DNA from: Catonia carolina
Taxonomy: Eukaryota; Arthropoda; Insecta; Hemiptera; Achilidae
Reading direction: 5' to 3'
Length of the DNA stretch: 64,000 nucleotides
Assembly (NCBI GenBank): GCA_035578175.1
Contig: JAQMRL010000006.1
Coordinates: forward strand, 21,239,506-21,303,505
Shown piece after piece: positions 54,373-64,000 of this stretch. The translations under genes and the position numbers were made by a program. The notes under the pieces were generated by a model that was given only the letters and a program-made list of their open reading frames with translations, was not told the origin of the DNA and made no database searches. Within the stretch, counting starts at the first letter, position 1; every line of letters begins with the position of its first letter.

Positions 54373-57300
54373 CTGTTGAAAAAAAAAAACAACAGAATAA
54401 TTTAAATCATGAATTACAAAATACAGAGCTGAAATGAATTCTTAATTTTTCAACAACAGCGCATATTCAACGTATAAGCTGCTGAAATTCTTGGGGCCCT
54501 GTGCTCAGTGGTAAAAAATTGTTTCTTTTTTTAAATTGGGGTCTTATTACGCATTCTTGGACAAAAGTGTATGAAATCAAAATTATAGAAACTTAAAAAA
54601 ACCTATAACTTTTATTTCAAACATTTTTTCTACAGTACTTAGTTTAATGTCAATTAGTGATTTTCTGTACTGTGCTCATCAAAATCAGTAAAAAAATGAA
54701 TTTTTTAATATTGCGACCTTAGTGATTTTTCACAAAAAAGTGAAAAATCGCATGAATAAACTACTACTTTCGGTTGATCGATTTTGATGAAAATGTTTTA
54801 AGTCAGGTCTTGCAGTGGTACCTAACTTAAGTTTAAAGTTTCTACTTCGTACGCTATACCGTTTTAAGATATTTTGCACACACACACAATCAATCACTAA
54901 AAACATATTTTTTGGGTTCATGGGGCTTGAAAACGTGTATATCCAGTGAAAAATCAATTTCAAAAAATTGACATGAAAATAATACCTACTTTCCTTCCCT
55001 AAATATTCTTATAGGCCAAGAGAAAGTAATAAAAATTATCTATTTTACAAAATGAGATAAGACCTCATATAAGTGAAACCCACTGCATGTTCAGACTATA
55101 AAAATAAATACATTTTACAACAAAAGTGTTTACTATAAGTAATGTTTCTGGGAATAAAAAAAACATACAACTTTTTATTTCAAGCGTTTTCTTTTACAGA
55201 GCCTAGTTTAGCATTAATTAGTGATTTCCTGTATTTTTAAGTCGAACAGAGTTGATTTTAATCATGAGTGAATAATGAAAAATGAAAATCAACCACTGTC
55301 AAACTTAAAAATATGGAAATCAATCATTGAATCTAAACTACTAGGCTCTATAGAGAAAAATGCTGAAACTAAATGTTGTAAATTTTTCAATTTCCTATAG
55401 CTTTGATACCAATAATACACTTTTGTCGTAAAATGTATAACTAAGGCCGCATTCTTGAAAATCCCATTTTTCACTGATCTTTATGAAAAAAAAGAAAATC
55501 ACTAATTGCCGCTAAACTAAGTATTGTACAATGTTTCAAATATTTAAAATAAATATTGTAGGTTTTTAAAAGTTCTACAACTTTGATTATGTACACTTTT
55601 GCCCTAGAATGCATATTACGGCCACAATCTTAAAAAAAAACAGTTTTTTCTAAGAGAGCACAGGGCCTCCAAAAATTTCAGCAGACATGGTACTTACCCT
55701 ACCATGAAAAGCACAAAAAATGTAGTAAATGAGGCGATTTTTAAAAAAAATTGTAGGAGCTGTTTTTGAGAAAATCGCAAAAAAGTGAAAAATCGCATGA
55801 ATAAACTACTACTTTCGGTTGATCGATTTTGATGAAAATGTTTTAAGTCAGGTCTTGTAGTGGTACCTAACTTAAGTTTAAAGTTTCTACTTCGTACGCT
55901 ATACCGTTTTAAGATATTTTGCACACACACACAATCAATCACTAAAAACATATTTTTTGGGTTCATGGGGCTTGAAAACGTGTATATCCAGTGAAAAATC
56001 AATTTCAAAAAATTGACATGAAAATAATACCTACTTTCCTTCCCTAAATATTCTTATAGGCCAAGAGAAAGTAATAAAAATTATCTATTTTACAAAATGA
56101 GATAAGACCTCATATAAGTGAAACCCACTGCATGTTCAGACTATAATTAATTATGCTCCTAATTTATTCAATCGCATATAACTGAAATTGGATAAAAAAA
56201 GTAGGTGTAAATTCAGGGCAATTGTTTTAATTAACAAGTTCTACACAACTTTATTATTCTAATCATCTGCAGAAATTTAGGTATAAAAATCTTGTTCTGG
56301 TGCCAATTACCTTAAAGGCCAATCTCGAACTCTGTTCATTTATAACATCAAGTATCCAGCGAGTGAACACTTAATTTGTGTTGGAACACCATTTATTCTT
56401 AATAAACTAAAATTACTACTTATGCTATTTAGCTATTTTTACAATTACTATTTAGCGGAGCTAAATGTGAAATGTATAAGGGAGAGGGTGGAGAAAATGA
56501 AAATAAGATGGTATGGCCATGTGAAGAGAATGGGGGAGGAAAGGTTGCCTAGAAGGATGGAAGAAGGAAGGGTGGACAGAACAAGATCAAGAAGACGACC
56601 AAGAAAAAGATGGAAGGATGAAATTAAGAGGAGTGTGGAGGGACGGGAATACAACTGGGAACGAATAGAGGAGGAGAAATGGTGGACGGACAGAAGAAAA
56701 TAGAGAGGCTTGGTGAACACCCAAACCCGGCGATAGCTAAAACAGGCATTGAATATATGTATACTACTTATGCATTCTTAACACCTCCAACAAGACTTAA
56801 CAACATTAAATAAATATTTCAAATACAAATTGATTACCTTCAATAATTTATAAAGTTCAGGTTCAGCAGATACGACAGCAGACATGTTCAAGTTATTCGA
56901 ATTCATTGGTACCTCCTTAACCACAGCACCCTTAATAGTAAATGCTTGTCTTATTACTTCTTCAACTTTTGGTTCAACCCAAGATTCTTGACAAACATTA
57001 AAACTCGTTTGAAATAGTGTTTCCTCTTCTGCAAACCACAAAAGAACATTAAAAATTTTTAGTAAAATAATATATGAAAAGAGAAAAGTAAAATAATTAA
57101 TTTTATAAAAAAACCGCTTTTCCGTCCATAAAAATGATCAGTGCAACAAAGCATATACTAGTTCAGGACACAAACCTTTCTGCTGGCCTAAGAACTTGTT
57201 AACACATCCTGTTCACATATTATTTTACGAATACTGTTCAGACAGCAGCTTAACTGTTGATCTTGTAACCCTAGTAGAAATTTCGGCATGCTAGCGTGCG

Positions 57301-60300
57301 ATAATCTTGTAAATCTCAGCACATCACTTTTATTTGGAATTTTAGGTTTGTGCTAGGTTTAAATTGCAGTCTGAACACAACTTGTTAAATTTACTTTCTC
57401 TTACCCTATTTAAGTATATAGGGAAAGAAAATACAGGGCGTTTCATAAGGTACTTCGGGGTTACAAAAATTCAGTACAAAAAAAATATTTCACTTATAAA
57501 AATGAAACACGTACTGTACGAAAGAGCACTTCAAATAGTTTTTTCCACACATTCTGGGCAGTTAGTTAACTGTTTGCCCACTAGGCGTAGACAGTAGAAA
57601 AAATGGCTGCCACAGGAAGCAAGAAGTCGTTTTTTGTGTTAGAATTTGTGCGTTTGAAGAAGACAAACACATTATGCTGTGGCCACCAAGATCACCAGAC
57701 CTCACGCCATGTGACTTCTTTCTCTGGGGTTATGTAAAAGGCAAGGTGTTTATCCCACCTATGCCAAACAATATCGCTGAGCTGAAGGATCGTGTAAACA
57801 ATGCAATCAACTCTATTGAAAGGGACATGTTAGAACATGTTTGGCAAGAGCTAGGCTTTTGTGTTGATGTGTGCCGTGTTACCAAAGGAGCACACATTGA
57901 ACATTTATAGATGTTTAAAAATAACTGTCTCAGTCCCTGCATCGACCTATACAACTTTTATTTAGGTAAATGAAATAGTTTTTTTGTACTGAATTTTCAT
58001 AACCCCGAAGAACATTATGAAACGCCCTGTATTGTTTTTGTATTGTCGATTTTTTGAAATTGAGTTTTCATCCAATAAAAACGTTTTCAGTCAACCCCCA
58101 ATTTTAAAAACATGTTTTTAGCAATTGGTCTGTATGTGAAAATAAAATAAATCAAGAAAAATATCTCACAAATGGAATAGCGTATAAAGTTGAAACTTGG
58201 GAACTTACGACAGGTATCATACAGGGACTTGACACAAACATTTGGAAACCGTTATCATAGTTTCCCTCCCCACTTTTACAATGGAATTTTATTTTTTCTT
58301 GATTAGCTTTTGTTCTAAACATCAGTACTGTTTACTGCGTTAAAAATATCGGTGGTGTAACGTTGAGTAGATTTAATCACGCTACAATGAGCAGGTCTTT
58401 TATTTTCTTTTTTTTGTTGTTACTTTGCATACAGTACGGTTACTTTGAGTTTGAATAAAGGTTTACAAACGAAAAGCGATTACTTTAGAGGAAAAGTTAG
58501 ATGTCATTAAAAGATACGAAAGGGGTGAAAAAATATATTTTTTCTTTACGTCTGACTTTTAGCAATTTGTGCTAATTCAGACGGTAAGAACATAAAAGGA
58601 AAAACTGTGTTTAGTGACCCACACAACGGACAATTAGTGAATGTTTTAAGGTTAAACCGAACAATCCAAGTTATGCGATGAATTTGCAGAACGCATCCCT
58701 CACGTAAGTCAAGGTTTTACTGTACTAACATCACTAGATAAATTCCTTCGTACTTTAACATCCGACTGTTCTGCAATTACTGCTAATTCAGACGATGAAG
58801 AATGAAATGATTTTTTGTAACGTATGAAAATATGCCGTGCCTGAATGGGATACGAACCCAAGATTGCATGATGAGAGGCGAGCACGTTACCAACTACGCC
58901 AATGCGGCCAGGCATCCTTCGTACTTACTACATGTAAAAGGAACCTTCATTATACTTGTACCCTTCGGAAATCACTACGGATGAGATAAGATGAAGCAAT
59001 CTTAATGAAGAATACATTACAATGACTTAAGAATATTAGCAACTGGAACTATATTAAATTGTATTGTGCCTACCTTTTTTAAATGGATGATATAAATAAA
59101 CCTCTTCTGCTAATACTGGCACAACAGGAGCAATCACATGTAGAACAGTATTTAATACATGATTCATAGTTGATTGCACTGCACGTCTACCATTCGAATC
59201 TACGTGGTCACAATATAATCTGAAACAATAATGAATAACTCCAATAATGACAGTGCCTTTAACTATTATAAATTAATTTAACACTTTGAATACTTTGGAA
59301 AATGACAAATTTTACCTAATGACGGTTTTCTTAGTTATCAATTTTTGTATTATAGATGTTACTAATAAAATAATGTAAGTTCAGTTTTATGAATTTTCGA
59401 TGTTTTACATCATATCTGGCTGTTTTAAATTTAAACGACGAAAGTCATCCACCGTTACTGGCAAGAGCGCTCGCTCGTAGGTGATGACTAGCAGATTATT
59501 GTCGTCCATTATTATTTTACATAATTTTATTATTTTATCATTAAGAAACTATTAGGTACCCTTCTTTTTATGTTACTGGTTACTTATATTACAGTAAACT
59601 TTTGGTTCTACGACACTGTATACTTCGACACAGCTCGTGGCAAAGCGACATGACGAGGTGTAAGTAATGATCCGGCAGGCAGGTCAGCCCCTTCAGTTTC
59701 TCCTCATCTCCGTACCCTTCCGTTGTCCTTGAGTACAATATTGTACAGATGGGCACATCAGTTTGTTTGTATTCATTAAAATTGTGCAATTTTTATACTA
59801 AAATCGTATTTTTAATGCTTCCTACATATAATAAGCCATATGAGCTGGATAGTTTGATATTTTAATCCTTTGAAAACTTCTAAGTCCACAAAGTGTCGAA
59901 CTATTGAAGTTGTAGTGTACCAGGCGTGGCTATTAAATAACGAGACTGACGCTGCTGTGGATCAAGAAGGCATGCGTCAACCCCCATTAATAAGCAGCTG
60001 TTTAATGTAAACCTTTCTCTTTAGTACGCAGCTAGTCTCGCTTCTGTAAACATCACCGTTTAGTCAGAGCCTACGTTAGCGTTATTTTTGTATTTTTGTT
60101 TTGCTGGATAAAATGGTTAGTGCAACAAATTATTGTGAAATTTCACTTTAAACTTGGAAAAGCTGCTACTGAAACTTATAATTTACTGAAAGAAGTGTAC
60201 GGCAGTGAAAACGTTGAAGATGATTCAAGGCCAGGTTGCCCTTCAATGTCAAAAACGGATGAAAATGTCGAAAAAGTCGGCAATTTGATTCGGTTTGACC

Positions 60301-61796
60301 GTCGATTAAGTAGTCACGCAATTGGTGAAACTGTAGGTATTGATAAAGAATGAGTACGGCAAATTTTACATAACAATTTTAACTTGCGAAAAGTGTGTGC
60401 TAAAATGTGCCTAAAAATCTAACGTTTGAACAACAAGAAATTCGCAAAATGTTTGTACTGACACTTTGTATGCAATTGAAAAAGACCCAAATTTTTTGGA
60501 AATGATAATAACACGAGATGAAACGTGGTTTTTTACTTATGAACCGGAAACGAAGCGCCAACCCATGCACTCGAAGAGCCGAACTTCACCAAGAGCCAAA
60601 AAAGCTTGAATGAGCAAGTCAAAATTTAAAGCAATGATGATTGTTTTTTTTTTTATATCCATGGGTTGTATACATTCACTGGGTTCCTGAAGGTCAAACA
60701 ATTAATCAATATTACTACCTTCAGGTACTTTCTAAAGCATGTCAAAGAGTAAGGAAAAAATGCCCCGAAATGTGGAAGGACAAATCATGGGTTCTCCATC
60801 AAGACAATGTACCAGCTCATTCTGCATTATCTGTCAAGAGGTTGCTAGCCAAGTACAACATCTCAGTGTTAGAACATCCCCCTTATTCACCAGATCTTGC
60901 ACCATGTGACTTCTACCTGTTCCCTAAGGTGAAATCTGTATTAAAAGGGACAAGATTTGAGTCTGTGGAAGCTGTAAAAGAGAAAGCGGCACGTGTCCTG
61001 AAGGAGCTGACTGAAGATGACTTCCAGCACTGTTTCCAACATTGGAATATTCGCATGGAGCATTGTAAGGATAGAGAAGGAGTGTATATTGAAGGTGACA
61101 ATAAGTGATTATGTATAAAATTAAAATAAAATTTTTTACAACGTCAGTCTCATTATTTAATAGCCACACTTCGTATTAGCGATTTCTTAAATATATTAGC
61201 TTTTAATACCATGTAACTTATTTTAAGTAAATTTGAATTTTTTAATACAATAATAATTGAAAAATTCAAATTTACAAAAGTAAACCAATACAGCAAAAGT
61301 GTATGTAATCAAAGTTGTAAAAAATTGAAAGACCTACAACTTTTATTTTAACAATATATTTAATATCGCGCTTACTTTAGCGTCAATTGGGAATTTTCTG
61401 TATTTTCTCATTGAAATTGGTAAAAAATTGGATTTTTTAGAATCGTGACTTAAGTATGCATTTTACAATAAAAATATACACAACTCAAGTTATAGAAAAT
61501 AAAAAACCAACAACTTTTATTTCAAGCATTTTTCCTACAGTGCTTAGTTTCGCATCATCCATTCATGTACCTCATTTACACATCACCCTCATCTCATTGG
61601 GTCATGGGGTTGTTTATTGTTCTTAAAATGAACAAATTGCAACGTACACACATTAGGTAAAAAGAAAAAACAAACTGAATGAATTTTACCTGTCTTTAGT
61701 AATGGGTAAATAGCCAGCTGATACTTCATTAGTTATAAAATTAACAATCATAGCACAAATTCTGTTGTACTGATGAGAATTGTACAAATTATCAGC
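54055..61796 (-). CDS. IARS2: Mitochondrial isoleucyl-tRNA synthetase, 3' exons (partial)
   Basis: Class I aminoacyl-tRNA synthetase charging tRNA-Ile in mitochondria. Four exons on the - strand: 61690-61796, 59074-59219, 56838-57028, 54055-54372. They sum to 762 nt (253 residues plus TAA), in phase with GT-AG junctions. The first starts at a codon boundary, so the catalytic Rossmann fold and its motifs lie upstream, outside the window. Visible are the anticodon-binding domain (FITNEVSAGYLPITKDRLYC, IAPVVPVLAEEVYLYHPFKK, SFNVCQESWVEPKVEEVIRQ) and the C-terminal zinc region with CERC and CNRC pairs (segment residues 217-220 and 235-238). The Trp that often follows the first pair is Arg here. 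A His-rich insertion lies between. Introns carry Helentron-like, LINE, mariner and SINE sequences. Identification rests on the KDRLYC and paired CxRC motifs. Confidence 0.9.
54483..56145. mobile_element. Rearranged, duplicated Helentron-like block in IARS2 last intron
   Basis: Parts in reverse (54483-54722, 55105-55250) and forward (54722-55025, 55255-56050) alternate. 54733-55100 and 55778-56145 are a 368-bp direct repeat with an exact offset of 1045 and one substitution noticed; it extends beyond the element end into flanking DNA. Confidence 0.75.
56440..56720 (+). pseudogene. LINE polyprotein C-terminus in IARS2 intron
   Basis: The + frame to 56703 encodes KMKIRWYGHVKRMGEERLPR, RRPRKRWKDEIKRSVEGREY and a charged end with EEKWWTDRRK, the typical final domain of LINE polyproteins. 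It is a 5'-truncated insertion; the first about 10 codons (cDNA-like MLFSYFYNYY) are probably host sequence. Confidence 0.75.
56838..57028 (-). CDS. IARS2: IARS2 exon (second from end)
   Basis: Acceptor gtttgcag|AAG, donor AAG|gtaatc. Encodes EEETLFQTSFNVCQESWVEP and later VEEVIRQAFTIKGAVVKEVP, ending AEPELYKLLK. Confidence 0.9.
57390..58260 (-). mobile_element. Helentron-like reverse copy split by a mariner MITE
   Basis: TTACTTTCTCTTACCCTATT at 57398 is the terminal inverted end; the copy breaks at GAAAATA (57433) and resumes at 58030 (tgttttt... then gattttttgaaattgagttt), running to about 58225 and lacking the other half. Confidence 0.7.
57434..58029 (+). mobile_element. Internally deleted mariner-type element, 596 bp
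   Basis: Inverted ends CAGGGCGTTTCATAA(G/T)G with CTTCGGGGTTA, TA on both sides. Encodes only the transposase C-terminus: [20 protein letters not shown] ... HVWQELGFCVDVCRVTKGAH ending IEHL at 57910. Confidence 0.88.
58435..58725 (+). pseudogene. Pogo/Tigger-like transposase N-terminal fragment
   Basis: The + strand text KRKAITLEEKLDVIKRYERG (about 58467-58526) is the start of a CENP-B-like helix-turn-helix of pogo/Tigger transposases. The element ends with AAGGTTTTACTG at 58725, whose reverse complement is a CAGTAAAACC terminal repeat. Badly decayed. Confidence 0.6.
58747..58917 (-). mobile_element. tRNA-derived SINE, reverse copy
   Basis: Same family as 25212-25386 on the opposite strand: the B-box-like gggttcgtatcccattcagg and body gcaattactgctaattcaga are visible in reverse. 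Inserted directly behind a pogo-like end in the IARS2 intron. Confidence 0.72.
59074..59219 (-). CDS. IARS2: IARS2 exon (third from end)
   Basis: Acceptor tgtttcag|ATT, donor AAAAAG|gtaggc. Encodes LYCDHVDSNGRRAVQSTMNH and VLHVIAPVVPVLAEEVYLYH, helix bundle of the anticodon-binding domain. Confidence 0.9.
59592..59917. mobile_element. Pogo-like MITE
   Basis: Ends CAGTAAACTTTTGGTTCTAC and (reverse complement) CACTACAACTTCAATAGTTC, each followed by a CGACAC block; TA at 59590-59591 and 59918-59919. Non-coding. Confidence 0.55.
59920..61173 (+). mobile_element. Mariner element, near full length
   Basis: 1254 bp with ends GGCGTGGCTATTAAATAACG / (reverse) AGTGTGGCTATTAAATAATG and TA on both sides. 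One decayed transposase gene on the + strand. Parent family of the 52242-52530 MITE. Confidence 0.87.
60114..61108 (+). pseudogene. Mariner (SETMAR-like) transposase, broken
   Basis: Starts MVSATNYCEIS, shifts to IIVKFHFKLGKAATETYNLL, then SRPGCPSMSKTDENVEKVGN, RRLSSHAIGETVGIDKE with a stop, and the first catalytic motif ITRDETW near 60507-60530. The last frame (60641-61108) holds the second and third Asp: SWVLHQDNVPAHSALSVKRL and EHPPYSPDLAPCDFYLFPKV, ending VYIEGDNK. Several frameshifts and stops; a segment after ENV seems deleted. Confidence 0.87.
61285..61676. mobile_element. Helentron-like reverse fragment followed by SINE 3' end
   Basis: 61285-61560 matches the family interior in reverse (ctacaacttttattttaa; cctacagtgcttagttt). 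61562-61676 matches the 3' end of the SINE at 42622-42954 (ctcatctcattgggtcatgg). Confidence 0.6.
61690..61796 (-). CDS. IARS2: IARS2 exon (fourth from end)
   Basis: Acceptor tttttttgcag|GCT, donor GACAG|gtaaaa. Encodes ADNLYNSHQYNRICAMIVNF and ITNEVSAGYLPITKDR of the anticodon-binding helical domain. Confidence 0.88.
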
Positions 61797-62221
61797 CTGC
61801 AAAAAAAACATAATAGTTATTTTCAACACAATTCAATCACAGAAATCTTACTAGGTAATCAAGTTTATAAGTAATGAATGAGACAGAAAGAGATGGAAAC
61901 AAGATACAAATTATTCTTGACTTGTACAAAAATTATCTACAACAAAAACATTTTAAGTAAATTGAAAAGTAAAACAAAAGATAATTTATCAATTACAAAT
62001 TTAGTTTCCAAAATTATAAAATTATCAGATACCAAATAGCTTACGTTACTCAGGAACCTCTCCATCTCAGCTTTCTAATAGTAAAAGAATTTAAAAAAAT
62101 GGTTGGGTAGTTTTTGAGATTATGTTGTACAAACAAAAAATGTCACTACTACTTTAACATTTGTATACATTGAATATTTGAAAGCTTAGTTCACAGAAGC
62201 TGTTGAATAAAGGTTTACAGT
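61797..62221. other. Upstream IARS2 intron, no feature
   Basis: No earlier IARS2 exon could be identified here or further to 64000; only AT-rich sequence. Confidence 0.45.
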
Positions 62222-62391
62222 AGGCCACCTCCATAGCGTAGTGGTAACATGCTAGCTTACCAGGCGGAGGTCCTGTTCGATTCCCAGCTAGGGTCTGGAA
62301 ATTTCACAAGTTAAAACCTACCATTACATAATTCACCGTAGTTGCTAATGACCGAGCTGTTGATGTAACTTTAAATGAACAACTAAAAAAA
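62222..62391 (+). mobile_element. tRNA-derived SINE with 9-bp TSD
   Basis: Head tagcgtagtggtaacatgct and gttcgattcccagc, body like the 13448 copy (gttgctaatgaccgagctgt), A-rich tail, direct repeat GTTTACAGT at 62213-62221 and 62392-62400. Confidence 0.8.
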
Positions 62392-62444
62392 GTTTACAGT
62401 TGATATAATTAATTTATGTAGACACACATATTATGAAAATATTC

Positions 62445-62501
62445 AATAATAATAATAAGTAAATAATAATACATAATAATAATAATAATAATAATAATGT
62501 A
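62445..62501. repeat. (AAT)n microsatellite
   Basis: Imperfect AAT trinucleotide run. Confidence 0.85.
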
Positions 62502-63057
62502 AAGGAAATTTTTTTATTGAAAAAATTAAAACAAATTACAGTAAAATGTTTAATATGCTCATGATTAATATGATTTCATGCTTAACACTCATTTTTATAC
62601 AAACCCCTTAAAAAAAATTTCACTTATCGGAACCCCGTAATCCACTTATTGGACTGTTTCTTCTCCATTAATAAAAATTTCAACAAATAATAATCTAATA
62701 TTGTAGGCCTAATTTATTTTCACTGCATTTCTATTGACAAAAAGAACAGCCTACTCTACCTTCATTCCCTAAACAGAGAAAAAATACACACCATGCTGAA
62801 GGTGAATAATTTTTTAGAGCCACATAGTAGTTTTGACGATTTGCTCTAATAGAAAAACACTCAAAATTGCAAATTAATAGCAGATTACTGAGTTTAGTTG
62901 TTTTAATGGTTGGATTGATCGATTTAAAACGAAATTGTTTATCTTAAGATATGCGGTCATTTAATGAAGATCAATGCTAAATTGTGGAAGAGAATGTTTC
63001 ACCCTGATTGATAAAGACTAACTGACAAATATTTCTAATGCAGGTAAGTTCAATTTA
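62502..63057. other. Gene-free stretch
   Basis: Nothing recognised. Confidence 0.4.
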
Positions 63058-64000
63058 CCGGGTGTCCATTAAGTCTGGAAATGGCTGAATTACAGAAAAG
63101 TGAGCGTGACTAGGTGACCAGAATGACTTTAATTGCTTGTTGTACCAAAAAAACTATTCTGGGTGATATTTGAAATTTTTGTCCGCCATCTTGGATCCGC
63201 CATATTGGATTTAACTTTCTTAATTTAAATAGGATGATGGTCATATGATACATGATTTCGATCTAAAATTTCAAAATAAATTCAATGGCGAAAACCGGAA
63301 ATCGATATACTTTTTCGTTTTTGAGATATTACCATTCAACTATCCAGATCGGGGCAGAACGGCCATTCCTCCCTCCTTCGTCTTTGAGCCTACATAGACA
63401 ATTTAGGTAGCAAGTGAACGACTACACATAAGATTATTGAAAATAATAAGTTTTTTAATATCTCCACTCGTTAATAAATAGGAAATTATTGTCATTAAGA
63501 AATACGGAAAAAGAATTTAACGGCTGATTTATTGCATTATTAAACTACAGCATTTAATTTGTTACCAGTTAATACTTATTGTTTGTTATTTTTGTAAATG
63601 TTAGTGAAAAGGAACTAATTGTGCAAATGAGTTACATAATTGAAAATAAAATTACCAAATGTTTCTTGACTCAAGAGTAGTTGCTCAAAGTAGCCTCCTC
63701 CTACTTATTGACAATATGATGTAGGCTACGTGCGTAAAAACTAGTTACAGCATTACGAATGAATTCCCTTGGGATTCCAGCAGATTCATTTAGAATTCTT
63801 TGTTTGAGTTCATGCAAACTGTTTGGTTTCGTTCTGTAACTCTGTTTTTTAAGTATCCCCAAAAAAAGTAGTCTAATGGACTCAAATCAGGTGATCTCGG
63901 AGGCCATTCAATTGCTCCTTTCCTAAGTATTAACTGGTAACAAATTTAATAGATACTGTAGTTTTATAATGCAATAAATCAGCCGTTAAATTCTTTTTCC
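63058..64000 (-). mobile_element. Mariner-type element, cut by window end
   Basis: Begins CCGGGTGTCCATTAAGTC, a mariner-like end. On the - strand 63906-63700 encodes GAIEWPPRSPDLSPLDYFFW followed by GYLKNRVTERN, the third catalytic Asp region of a transposase, then a frameshift. An inverted repeat of about 75 bp (63506-63578 and 63925-64000) brackets this segment. Confidence 0.7.

Noticed and set aside
54714..56008. Pair of matching minus-strand proteins (77 and 104 codons)
   Set aside because: They match because of the 368-bp direct repeat and lie in Helentron-like DNA; no coding signal.
4286..61796. Functional mitochondrial gene cluster (ABCB10 plus IARS2)
   Set aside because: Convergent genes 27 kb apart with an unrelated gene between; no shared promoter or other sign of linkage.
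62040..62080. Additional upstream IARS2 exon on the minus strand
   Set aside because: A tattag acceptor and a gtaag donor can be drawn, but the short peptide does not resemble IleRS and would not fit the phase of the next exon with confidence.

Overview
The window is AT-rich animal nuclear DNA. Its genes are split by GT-AG introns and it is packed with interspersed repeats: tRNA-derived SINEs, LINEs with an apurinic-type endonuclease, many Tc1/mariner, pogo-like and piggyBac-like DNA elements, and a recurrent (CA)n-bearing element that looks like a Helentron-associated repeat. This mix fits an insect, and a hemipteran is my best guess. That placement is inference; nothing here fixes the species.

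Three host genes can be supported. (1) ABCB10, a mitochondrial inner-membrane ABC half-transporter, lies on the + strand from 4286 to 27225. It has 12 coding exons totalling 2391 nt, giving 796 residues with every junction in phase, and all nucleotide-binding motifs are intact. (2) A two-exon C2H2 zinc-finger gene of 302 residues lies on the - strand (36883..38428). (3) The last four coding exons of the mitochondrial isoleucyl-tRNA synthetase gene (IARS2) lie on the - strand (54055..61796); the 5' part is outside the window. ABCB10 and IARS2 are convergent, with the zinc-finger gene between them. Both act in mitochondria, but they are more than 25 kb apart and there is no sign that they form a unit.

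Layout: 1-4285, repeats upstream of ABCB10 (fold-back elements, a deleted LINE, a pogo-like element). 4286-28140, ABCB10, with introns holding LINE remnants, a 390-bp family here called A, fold-back family D, a piggyBac-like MITE with a nested SINE, a mariner-type element, SINEs and Helentron-like copies. 28370-36745, an intergenic transposon cluster with a nearly readable LINE reverse transcriptase and nested mariner elements. 36883-38428, the zinc-finger gene, with a 955-bp terminal-inverted-repeat element just upstream. 39770-53850, a gene-free region dominated by a 3.7-kb satellite array (monomer about 154 bp, with higher-order periodicity), G-rich repeats, and two Helentron-like copies joined head to tail. 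54055-61796, the IARS2 3' exons with introns full of nested transposons. 61797-64000, a SINE and the start of another mariner-type element containing a long inverted repeat cut by the window edge.

I found no operon-like, CRISPR, phage or defence system. The most notable signals are the Helentron-like family (tandem copies, a probable gene-conversion patch), the satellite with higher-order structure, a fold-back element whose loop carries a segment matching a neighbouring element, and a histidine-rich insertion in the C-terminal zinc region of mitochondrial IleRS.
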